A DNA stretch of 6,005 nt. Origin: Io17-Chloro-G2 sp034428715 (GTDB lineage: Bacteria > Chloroflexota > Dehalococcoidia > Lucifugimonadales > UBA3495). Positions 1-5,510 of this stretch are shown here, piece after piece. Under the pieces are notes generated by a model that was not told the DNA's origin, did no database searches, and saw nothing but the letters and a program-made list of their open reading frames with translations. Position numbers and translations under genes: made by a program. Numbering within the stretch: the stretch's first letter is position 1; each line of letters opens with the position of its first letter. Location of the stretch: assembly GCA_034428715.1 (NCBI GenBank), contig DAOUHE010000106.1, forward strand, positions 1-6,005. The letters run 5' to 3'.

Positions 1-114
1 GTGGCCGCCGGCAACAACGACGGCGAGCTGGAATGGAACAACATATTGGGTGAAAGAGCCCACGACCGCTATCAATATCGCGGCAATGGAAAGCCAGGTC
101 ATCAAACGTTTCAT
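1..114 (-). CDS. N-terminus of a membrane or exported protein, cut by window edge
   Basis: The minus strand has an ATG at 114-112 followed by 38 open codons to the window edge. A GGAGG ribosome binding site (CCTCC on the plus strand, 125-129) sits 10 bases upstream, which supports this start. The peptide begins MKRLMTWLSIAAILIAVVGS: a short basic head, then about 15 strongly hydrophobic residues, then a polar gap and a second hydrophobic run (VVPFQLAVVVAGG). This fits either a signal peptide or signal anchor, or the first transmembrane helices of a small membrane protein. Too little is present to name a family, and nothing else in the window suggests its role. Confidence 0.6.
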   Translation of the reverse strand, partial: MKRLMTWLSIAAILIAVVGSFTQYVVPFQLAVVVAGGH

Positions 115-192
115 ACCTTTCGATCCTCCATCGAATAAGTTTTACGCTTACTAGATCGTTCCGAGGTAAAAATCTACCTGGAGAATTACGGT

Positions 193-221
193 GTCATAGG
201 GTTGAAAGCCCGCCGAGGCAA
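193..221 (-). promoter_or_regulatory. Possible sigma-70-type promoter for the left-edge gene
   Basis: On the minus strand TTGCCT (221-216) and TATGAC (198-193) are separated by 17 bases, each matching four of six consensus positions. It would leave a leader of about 75-80 bases before the ATG at 114. This is a pattern match only; such boxes occur by chance in a region this AT-rich. Confidence 0.25.
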
Positions 222-510
222 GAACACCGGTGATTGCCCTGGGAATTTTGTGAAGTAATCCCGTTTCGCCGTTGTCGCAATTAGACCGAACGATTGACTT
301 CTTCGAACGGCCGGCAGTCGAGAGACATGATTTGCCGCCGGGTAGGGCTTCACTACATCTAACAATTTTGTAGCAAGACGATTTTAGGGATCAGAGTGAC
401 TACCATGTGATTAAGTAGGGGGTTTTACCCGGCTGGATTGGGGGAAGACGAAACAAAGTCAAGCCGATGGAACAGATGCGAGCGGGCGTGGGGCACGTCA
501 ATGGATAAAC
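222..510. other. Intergenic stretch with no recognised gene
   Basis: No open frame here has a believable start, ribosome binding site or protein-like composition on either strand. The bases just before 511 lead straight into a strong terminator hairpin, so a short untranslated transcript ending there is possible. I could not identify any known RNA family in it. Confidence 0.5.
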
Positions 511-545
511 AAAGGCCCCGTGGATTTCCTCCACAGGGCTTTTTT
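511..545 (+). terminator. Strong intrinsic terminator, probably bidirectional
   Basis: A 14-bp stem pairs 511-524 (AAAGGCCCCGTGGA) with 530-543 (TCCACAGGGCTTTT), with one C-A mismatch, one G-U wobble and a 5-base loop. Six T residues (540-545) follow on the plus strand. Read on the minus strand, the same stem is followed by TTTGTTTAT, so it could also stop leftward transcripts. There is no confident gene immediately upstream on either side. Leftward use would fit the decayed minus-strand fragments at 703-1248; rightward use would require an unannotated short transcript. Confidence 0.8.
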
Positions 546-702
546 AGAATCCATGGGCCAAGGACGGACGGTGGGTATGTTTTCTAAACGATAATAAGGG
601 CTAGTCTGGCCGCTCAATCCCGCCCGGAAAAATAAGCCCATCGAGGATCCGGACGCGCCATACAAATTCAAGAATAGATTTGGGTAATGTCCTTACAGCC
701 AA

Positions 703-1248
703 TTAGAAGAATATTACGGACACGGCCGCAGTTGCCAGCGTGCCTGACTTCCCTATCAGGCCTTGTTGAGATGTTCCGTCTAAATCACCCAAATCCTTAT
801 TCATAGCGGCGATAGCATTTGCTGGGCTTAATAGCCTAAATTGCCCTCTTAGTCTCATATCAAAGAAATCACCGTTATGGCCATCAGGCCATTGCGGCTG
901 CCGCCGTTGACATTTTCGCTGGGATGTCGCGGCTACAGGGTTGGCGCTTTTGCCCACTTGAATACCCAACAACAAAATGTCATCCAGGTTATTCCAGGGG
1001 GCATCACTGGTTTAAGCAGGGCAAATCTAGGCGTCATCGATTGGTCCAACGGATCGGGAAACGGTCCTAGTTCACCATCAATCTACGTTTTTCACCTCGA
1101 CTTTGGCTCTCGTACCAAGAGGATAGCAAGCCTCCAAAGGAAAACCGCCAATGGTGTAAAAGATCTTTCTATCGTCCTCAAGGGTTCGCTGGCTGACACT
1201 AGTTGGGTCAGGGGAATCAACCAAAACCGAACGGGTGCCGCTCCCATG
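703..1248 (-). pseudogene. Possible remains of a cohesin-like secreted protein gene
   Basis: Two minus-strand open fragments, 1248-1078 and 1011-703, lie in order but are separated by stops. The first ends with LGTRAKVEVKNVD then a stop. The second contains NGDFFD (876-859) and ends with SGTLATAAVSVIFF. From memory, cohesin-like domains of environmental Chloroflexota carry a V-x-V-x-N-V strand early, an NGDFL-type turn in the middle and a G-S-G-x-LA-T strand near the end, so the three pieces occur in the right order. The spacing between the first two is too long (about 75 codons against roughly 30), neither fragment has a good start, and several frames are broken. This could be a decayed gene or coincidence. 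A plus-strand open frame at 877-1260 covers the same bases but lacks a ribosome binding site. Confidence 0.22.
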
Positions 1249-1337
1249 TCACCTTACTAAGTGAACTGCCAATATTGATTTGGCGCCGGGGAAAACGATT
1301 TGAGCGGCCGGCGCAAAACAGGAATATTTGGTCATTC

Positions 1338-1370
1338 GCCAAAAGGGCAGTGGGTTTCCAGCCTTTTGGC
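1338..1370 (+). promoter_or_regulatory. Leader hairpin before the zinc-ribbon gene
   Basis: GCCAAAAGG (1338-1346) pairs perfectly with CCTTTTGGC (1362-1370). Inside the 15-base loop TGG (1351-1353) can pair with CCA (1358-1360). The structure ends 10 bases before the GGAGG of the downstream gene. There is no T-run after it, so it is not a standard terminator. It may be a leader structure or a protein-binding palindrome. Confidence 0.4.
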
Positions 1371-1390
1371 CGGCGTTTTGGGAGGCAATC

Positions 1391-1663
1391 ATGATTTGGT
1401 TTAAAGGCTGTCCCCGGTGCAGCGGAGACATGTTTCACGACAGTGACCAGTATGGACAATTTGTGACCTGCGCCCAATGTGGGTTCAGCAAAGACGTGGC
1501 CGGAAGCTCCTCGGACCCCATGAGATTCATTGTGGAACCGCTCCCGGTTCCCACCGTGCCCCAATGGGAAGGCGGCAAGCGGCGCCGATTGTCGCACGGA
1601 GGCCGCCATTTTACTCGCACCCTGACCACGGCAGCCGATCGGCCATCCGAATCTACGGCCTGA
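1391..1663 (+). CDS. Small zinc-ribbon protein of unknown function
   Basis: This 90-residue protein opens with MIWFKGCPRC and has two CxxC knuckles, Cys7/Cys10 and Cys27/Cys30, separated by 16 residues (the second reads CAQCG). That is the usual four-Cys zinc-ribbon arrangement. The ATG at 1391 is chosen because GGGAGG ends 5 bases upstream, and because the longer frame from 1328 adds 21 residues unlike the rest. After about residue 35 the chain is rich in Pro, Ser, Arg and Gly and probably disordered. Short proteins with a WFKGCPRC opening and a second knuckle after a D-x-YG segment are familiar to me from SAR202-type Chloroflexota, where they are left as hypothetical or transcription-factor-like zinc fingers. 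No partner or DNA target can be inferred. It stands alone, 261 bases ahead of the CoA-transferase gene. Confidence 0.75.
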   Translation: MIWFKGCPRCSGDMFHDSDQYGQFVTCAQCGFSKDVAGSSSDPMRFIVEPLPVPTVPQWEGGKRRRLSHGGRHFTRTLTTAADRPSESTA

Positions 1664-1708
1664 CGTAGGCCGCCGGCCGCCCCTTTAAGATTGTTCGCCC
1701 TTGAGCAG

Positions 1709-1748
1709 GCCGCCATCATCCAGACATATGCCCGTATGTGATGGCGGC
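1709..1748. repeat. Long two-tier inverted repeat between genes
   Basis: GCCGCCATCA (1709-1718) is a perfect 10-base inverted match to TGATGGCGGC (1739-1748). Inside it CATA (1725-1728) pairs with TATG (1735-1738), leaving a 6-base loop and a 5-base one-sided bulge. No T-run follows, so it is not a typical intrinsic terminator. It lies 45 bases after the zinc-ribbon stop codon and about 180 bases before the CoA-transferase start. It could be a 3'-end-stabilising hairpin, a regulator site, or one copy of a dispersed palindrome. Confidence 0.5.
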
Positions 1749-1846
1749 TGTTGGCTCCTCGTTGTTGGGTGACCCACGTTTCGGATCACTACGGCCCGCC
1801 CCAGGTATAACCAGACTCCTTTTCTTACCCCAGCGATTCATTCCTG

Positions 1847-1855
1847 TGGTAATAT
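1847..1855 (+). promoter_or_regulatory. Possible extended -10 box for the CoA-transferase gene
   Basis: TGG followed by TAATAT forms an extended -10 motif about 70 bases before the ATG at 1925. No good -35 box is seen at the normal distance, which extended -10 promoters can tolerate. The call rests on sequence pattern alone. Confidence 0.25.
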
Positions 1856-1924
1856 GGTGCGCGGCTGCCGAGGCTTGGTCCCGGTTGGCCGCGTGAAAGC
1901 CATCGGCACAGGGGGTAGCAAAGC

Positions 1925-3112
1925 ATGAAGGCGCTGGAAGGGATCAGGGTTTTAGATTTGACCAGGGCCTTGGCGGGGCCATTCTGCACTTTGATGTTGG
2001 GTGACAACGGCGCCGACGTCATCAAGATAGAGATACCGGGCACGGGCGACGACACCAGACAGTGGGGGCCTCCCTTCATCCAAGAGGAGAGCGCCTACTT
2101 CCTCTCTATAAACCGTAACAAACGCAGTCTGACGCTGAACCTAAGGGACCCGGCCGCCAAGGAAGTCTTCCTCAAGCTGGCCGAAAATGCCGATGTGGTG
2201 GTAGAGAACTTTACCCCCGGCGTAATGGGCCGTTTTGGTCTGGACTACGAATCGGTTAAAACCGTCAATCCCAGGATCGTCTATTGCTCTATTTCCGGGT
2301 TTGGCCAGGACGGGCCGTACAAGGATAGACCGGCCTACGACCAGATCATGCAGGGGCTAAGCGGGTTGATGAGCATAACCGGTGAGCCCGATGGAGAGCC
2401 TCAGAAGATCGGTCTGGCGGTGACCGACATCGGCTCCGGCATGTGGGGGGCTTTCGCGATCATGGCCGCGCTGCATCACAGGGAAAAATCGGGCGGCGGC
2501 CAATACATAGACATTTCTATGATGGACGCCCAGGTATCGTGGTTGACCTACCAGGCGGCATATTTCTTCGCCTATGGCCAAGCCCCCGGCCGTTTGGGGG
2601 CCGCCCACCCAACTCTGGTGCCATATCAGGGCTTTATGTGCGAGGACGGCAAGTATATCAACGTGGCCGTTGGCTCGGAACGCATTTGGGAGCGGTTCTG
2701 CAAGGGCATGAACCTCACCCATCTGTGGGACGACCCGGAATATGCCACCAATGGGGACAGGGTGAACAGCCGGAGCAAGCTGGTACCATTGCTGCAGGAG
2801 ATCTTTCTAACCAGGCCGGTGGCCGGCTGGGTCGCTGATCTTCAGTCCGCCAGCGTGCCCTGCGGCCCCATAAACGACATTGCCGATGTGTTTGCCGACC
2901 CACAGGTTTTGGCGCGAAACATGCTTCAGGAGATTCAACATCCAACCCTGGGCGCCATCAAACAGACCGGTCTGCCCATAAAATTCTCCGAGACTCCCGG
3001 AGGTCTCGACCGGCATCCTCCGTTGCTGGGTGAGCACAACCATGAGATATTGGCCGAGCTGGGATATTCGGACCAAGAGATCGAACAAATGGTGGAGAAG
3101 GCAGTCATATAA
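1925..3112 (+). CDS. Family III CoA-transferase (CaiB/BaiF type)
   Basis: The 395-residue length is normal for this family, which moves CoA between carboxylic acids through an aspartyl-CoA thioester. The N-terminus carries the family signature GIRVLDLTRALAGPFCT with LGDNGADVIKIE (residues 6-36). Then come NRNKRSLTLNL (63-73), VVVENFTPGVM (91-101) and the glycine-rich ISGFGQDGPY segment (123-132). Asp168 in VTDIGSG matches the catalytic Asp of formyl-CoA transferase. Later landmarks are HPTLVPYQ, PCGPINDIADVFADPQV and the closing PPLLGEHNHEILAELG. The protein should be a cytosolic interlocked dimer. The start has a G-run (1911-1915) 9 bases upstream as a modest ribosome binding site, and translation from it begins exactly at the family N-terminus. 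The substrate cannot be read from the sequence: carnitine, oxalate, mesaconate-like and aromatic succinate transferases all share these motifs. The SDR gene follows 179 bases downstream. Confidence 0.95.
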   Translation: MKALEGIRVLDLTRALAGPFCTLMLGDNGADVIKIEIPGTGDDTRQWGPPFIQEESAYFLSINRNKRSLTLNLRDPAAKEVFLKLAENADVVVENFTPGVMGRFGLDYESVKTVNPRIVYCSISGFGQDGPYKDRPAYDQIMQGLSGLMSITGEPDGEPQKIGLAVTDIGSGMWGAFAIMAALHHREKSGGGQYIDISMMDAQVSWLTYQAAYFFAYGQAPGRLGAAHPTLVPYQGFMCEDGKYINVAVGSERIWERFCKGMNLTHLWDDPEYATNGDRVNSRSKLVPLLQEIFLTRPVAGWVADLQSASVPCGPINDIADVFADPQVLARNMLQEIQHPTLGAIKQTGLPIKFSETPGGLDRHPPLLGEHNHEILAELGYSDQEIEQMVEKAVI

Positions 3113-3291
3113 ACCACGCAGGCCCAACCTGACATGCTCGGGAACCCCAATATTCAAACCTACTTCAGCTAAGCTCACATTGACCCCATTGTTGCCTTGC
3201 CTATGGGGAAGGGGGCGTTTATCATTGGACCGGATTTTACCAAGTGTTGACTTGGGCGGGCGTTCTCGAATCGAGGGGAGGCTGACCAATC
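3113..3291. other. Gap between CoA-transferase and SDR genes, with two small hairpins
   Basis: CCCCAT (3184-3189) can pair with ATGGGG (3203-3208) across 13 bases. CCAAGT (3240-3245) pairs perfectly with ACTTGG (3250-3255) across a 4-base loop. Neither is followed by a T-run. The second lies 19 bases before the GGGGAGG ribosome binding site of the SDR gene and is a candidate operator or leader structure. No coding capacity is seen. Confidence 0.35.
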
Positions 3292-4086
3292 ATGGATCTG
3301 GGGCTTAAGGACCGGGTCGCCATCGTCGGCGGGTCCAGCCGGGGCATTGGAAGAGCAATCGCGCTTGCATTCGCCCAAGAGGGCGCCAGCGTTACGATCT
3401 GCGCCCGCACCGAAGCTGACCTGCGCCGCGCGGAAATAGAGTTGGCGCGCTTGGGCTCCCAACACCACGTCCTGGCCATCCCCGCCGACCTATCGGTCGC
3501 CAGGGACATTCGCCGGGTGGTGCGCGACACCATGAACCGGTTTGGCCAGATCGGTATTCTGGTCACCCACTTAGGCCACGCCCAGGCCGGGCGCCCATCT
3601 GAGTTTGACGACGAAACCATAATGGGAGCGCTGGAACATAATTTTATGAGTCCCATCCGCCTGGCCAGGGAAGTGGTCCCCTACATGAAGCAGCAGCGTT
3701 GGGGCCGAATCATCAACTTGCTTCCGACCCAGGTGAAACAGGTCATAGACGGCCAGGCCCTGGCTGTTTCCAGCGAGTTGGCCCTGCTGGGTTACTCCAA
3801 GATGCTTTCCAGCGAGTTGGCCGCCTTTAACATCACGGTTAACAACGTTTTGGCCGGCCCGGTCAAAACAGATTTTTTGACAGCCAGTCTGGAAACCCGG
3901 GCCCGGGAGGCCGGACGTTCCGCGGAAGAAATGATCAAGGAGACCACCGAGGGAATCCCCATGCGCCGTTTGGGTAAGCCCGAAGAAGTGGGCGACCTGG
4001 TGGCCTTTCTGGCGTCGGACCGCGCCGGATATATGACGGGCGCCAACGTGGTCATCGACGGCGGCCGGTTGCAGACCCTGTATTAA
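3292..4086 (+). CDS. Atypical short-chain dehydrogenase/reductase-fold protein lacking the catalytic residues
   Basis: The 264-residue protein has the SDR Rossmann core. The nucleotide-binding loop is GGSSRGIGRAIA (13-24). Arg39 after the second strand suggests NADP(H), and Asp66 occupies the usual adenine-contact site. The C-terminal half has ITVNNVLAGPVKT (181-193), RLGKPEEVGDLVAFLAS (226-242) and YMTGANVVIDGG (247-258). The catalytic region is abnormal. The NNAG motif reads THLG (92-95), and the serine segment normally like NISS reads NLLPT (142-146). Aligning ALLGYSKMLSSELAAFNITVN on the family places Ala158 and Glu162 at the Tyr and Lys of YxxxK. Asn117 is kept. I recall a natural SDR subgroup with a VKQ motif after the serine strand, as here (148-150), that also lacks the Tyr, so this may be an inherited trait. 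It could bind nucleotide without redox activity, or use other residues. GGGGAGG ends 10 bases before the ATG. Confidence 0.9.
   Translation: MDLGLKDRVAIVGGSSRGIGRAIALAFAQEGASVTICARTEADLRRAEIELARLGSQHHVLAIPADLSVARDIRRVVRDTMNRFGQIGILVTHLGHAQAGRPSEFDDETIMGALEHNFMSPIRLAREVVPYMKQQRWGRIINLLPTQVKQVIDGQALAVSSELALLGYSKMLSSELAAFNITVNNVLAGPVKTDFLTASLETRAREAGRSAEEMIKETTEGIPMRRLGKPEEVGDLVAFLASDRAGYMTGANVVIDGGRLQTLY
3767..3822 (+). repeat. 17-bp direct repeat inside the SDR gene
   Basis: TTTCCAGCGAGTTGGCC occurs at 3767-3783 and again at 3806-3822, exactly 39 bases (13 codons) apart and in the same frame. Both copies encode SSELA (160-164 and 173-177). The second copy lies where SDR proteins normally have a similar L-x-x-ELA helix. 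The first lies where they have the YxxxK lysine, so the repeat may have overwritten that site. Confidence 0.8.
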
Positions 4087-4122
4087 AGGCCACGGGTCAA
4101 TCGCGACGCGAGAAAGCATGTA

Positions 4123-4150
4123 ATGCTGAGCCAGCCGCAGCGGCGATGCA
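4123..4150. repeat. Palindromic intergenic element, possible dispersed repeat
   Basis: ATGC (4123-4126) pairs with GCAT (4147-4150), and inside it GCCGC (4134-4138) pairs perfectly with GCGGC (4140-4144) around a single base. The ATGCTGAG-CCGCAGCG-GCATCTG wording resembles short palindromes (ATTCTGAGCGAAGCGAAGAATC type) scattered between genes in many environmental bacteria. Only one copy is in this window. It sits 36 bases after the SDR stop and 55 bases before the M24 start. Confidence 0.4.
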
Positions 4151-4205
4151 TCTGCGACAGAGGGCCGCGTGGTAATCACCCAATCCGCCGTTTGAGGCCC
4201 AATCG

Positions 4206-5486
4206 ATGCCGAAGGAAAATGTGATTCAAGCTTCCCAGGAGTTCCTCAAGGCCGAGGGGTTGCCCGGATGGCTGGTCTACGACTACCGTGGGTTGAACCC
4301 CATCTTCCGGCAGGTGATCACGCCGTCGGGCCACGTCACCCGGCAGTGCTTTTTGTTCATTCCCGCTTCCGGAGAACCCCGTCTTCTGGTCCATCACGTG
4401 GATGCCGGTAAATTTGCCGCGGCCGGCATCGAATTGGCGGTGTACCGCGGCCGGGAATCCATGCTGGAAGGTTTGCAAGGGATTTTAAGCGGACTAGGCC
4501 GGGTCGCAATGGAGTATTCCCCTCTAAATGCGCTGCCCCGGGTTTCCAGGGTGGATGCGGGGACCATCGAACTGGTGCGAAGTCTGGGCGTGGAGGTGGT
4601 TTCGTCAGCCGACGTGATGCAATACGCCACCCAACGGTGGAGCCCCGAGCAACTGGAGGGACACCGCCGCACAACAGCCGAGCTGGGCGAGATAGTCAAT
4701 CGGGCGTTCGACTATATTGGCGAGCGGCTGAGCCAGAAGCCCACCGAATTCGACGTGGCGGAATTCATTCGGGCCCGGTTCCGGGAAGAAGGGCTGGAAA
4801 CCCCCGACGGGCCCATCGTGTCGGTAAACGCTCACTGCTCAGATCCCCACTACGAGCCCGAGGAAGGGACCAGCAGCGTGATCAAGCCCGGCGATTGGGT
4901 GCTGATAGACCTGTGGGCCAAGCCCACCGCGCCACCCCCCTCGCTCACCGGCGGGAACGCCGCTTCTACCTCACCTCGTGGTGGACCTGACACCGCTTCC
5001 CCGCCCCTTACGAAATGGGGATCAGATGGGGGTCAAGAGTCCGTCTATGGCGACATCACCTGGGTGGCCTATGTGGGCGCCGCCGTGCCCCAACGCCACC
5101 AGGAGATCTTCGACATCGTCATCGGCGCCCGTGACGCCGCCCTTAGCTTTCTGGAAGAATCGTATTCCAAAGGCGAAACCGTCCAGGGATGGCAGGCCGA
5201 CGCGGTGGCCCGGGAGCACATCACCCAGCGAGGCTACGGGGAATTCTTCACCCACCGGCTGGGCCACAGCATCGGCGGCGAGGTGCATAGTGAGGCGGTA
5301 AACCTGGACGGTTTCGAAACCCACGACACCCGGAGCATCATCCCTGGAGTGGGTTTCTCTATAGAGCCCGGCATCTACCTGCCCGAATTCGGCGTCCGCT
5401 CAGAGATCGACGCCTACATGTCCGAAACGGGCCCCTATGCCACCTCCCCGGTGCAGCGCGAGGTGGTGTTGATCCGGGGAGGGTAG
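4206..5486 (+). CDS. M24-family metallopeptidase-like protein (prolidase/creatinase type) with internal insertion
   Basis: The 426-residue protein has a creatinase-like N-terminal domain (about 1-145) and a C-terminal pita-bread catalytic domain. The five metal ligands expected for a dinuclear M24 site are visible: Asp235 (VLIDLWAK), Asp283 (YGDITWV), His354 (GHSIGG), Glu387 (SIEPGIY) and Glu400 (VRSEID). His210 and His215 lie in NAHCSDPHYEP. Relatives are Xaa-Pro aminopeptidases and dipeptidases, and also creatinase and DMSP lyase DddP, so peptide cleavage is not certain. The two Asp ligands are 48 residues apart instead of the usual 11-14. The extra residues, roughly 241-277, are rich in Pro, Ser, Thr and Gly, and are encoded by a hairpin-rich repeat. 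The frame and every ligand survive, so the gene may still work. A GAGG 8 bases upstream supports the ATG at 4206. The upstream gap to the SDR gene is 119 bases, and the PIN remnant converges downstream. Confidence 0.93.
   Translation: MPKENVIQASQEFLKAEGLPGWLVYDYRGLNPIFRQVITPSGHVTRQCFLFIPASGEPRLLVHHVDAGKFAAAGIELAVYRGRESMLEGLQGILSGLGRVAMEYSPLNALPRVSRVDAGTIELVRSLGVEVVSSADVMQYATQRWSPEQLEGHRRTTAELGEIVNRAFDYIGERLSQKPTEFDVAEFIRARFREEGLETPDGPIVSVNAHCSDPHYEPEEGTSSVIKPGDWVLIDLWAKPTAPPPSLTGGNAASTSPRGGPDTASPPLTKWGSDGGQESVYGDITWVAYVGAAVPQRHQEIFDIVIGARDAALSFLEESYSKGETVQGWQADAVAREHITQRGYGEFFTHRLGHSIGGEVHSEAVNLDGFETHDTRSIIPGVGFSIEPGIYLPEFGVRSEIDAYMSETGPYATSPVQREVVLIRGG
4934..5033. mobile_element. REP/MITE-like palindromic element inserted in frame in the M24 gene
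   Basis: The segment is bounded by ACCCCCCTC (4934-4942) and GATGGGGGT (5025-5033), which are inverted with one mismatch, giving about 100 bp. Three hairpins lie inside: CGGCG-GGAA-CGCCG (4949-4962), CACC-TCGT-GGTG (4972-4983) and CCCC-9-GGGG (5004-5020). The C-run/G-run pattern resembles the CCCCTTnnnnAAGGGG repeats found dispersed in many bacterial genomes. It interrupts the M24 protein between conserved segments and is translated without a stop. No clear target-site duplication is visible, so the exact edges and the insertion mechanism are inferred. Rickettsia palindromic elements are the best-known parallel for coding-compatible insertions. Confidence 0.65.
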
Positions 5487-5487
5487 C

Positions 5488-5510
5488 GGCGCCGTTGACA
5501 TCACGGCGTC
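5488..5510. terminator. Hairpin at the convergent gene ends
   Basis: GGCGCCGT (5488-5495) pairs with ACGGCGTC (5503-5510), including one G-U, across a 7-base loop. It starts one base after the M24 stop codon and covers the stop and last codons of the opposite PIN frame. No T-run follows on either side, so any termination would be weak or factor-aided. A role in protecting 3' ends is equally possible. Confidence 0.4.

Noticed and set aside
877..1260. Plus-strand open frame of 127 codons
   Set aside because: There is no ribosome binding site before the ATG, the composition is not protein-like to me, no motif is recognised, and it overlaps the minus-strand fragments with cohesin-like pieces. 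I left it out as a gene but mention it under the relic.
1217..1609. 130-codon minus-strand open frame overlapping the zinc-ribbon gene
   Set aside because: The plus strand has a well-placed ribosome binding site and conserved CxxC pairs. The opposite frame has neither a start signal nor a motif.
3571..4179. 202-codon minus-strand open frame opposite the SDR gene
   Set aside because: The plus-strand SDR protein has clear family motifs throughout. The antisense frame is a by-product of its GC-rich codon use and has no recognisable domain.
4978..5301. 107-codon plus-strand frame overlapping the second half of the M24 gene
   Set aside because: It is an out-of-frame shadow. I considered whether it marked a frameshift in M24, but the main frame carries all five metal ligands on both sides of the insert.
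1925..5486. Treating the CoA-transferase, SDR and M24 genes as one defined catabolic operon
   Set aside because: The gaps of 179 and 119 bases each contain hairpins, no shared substrate can be inferred, and M24 chemistry has no obvious link to acyl-CoA transfer. Co-location alone does not establish a pathway.
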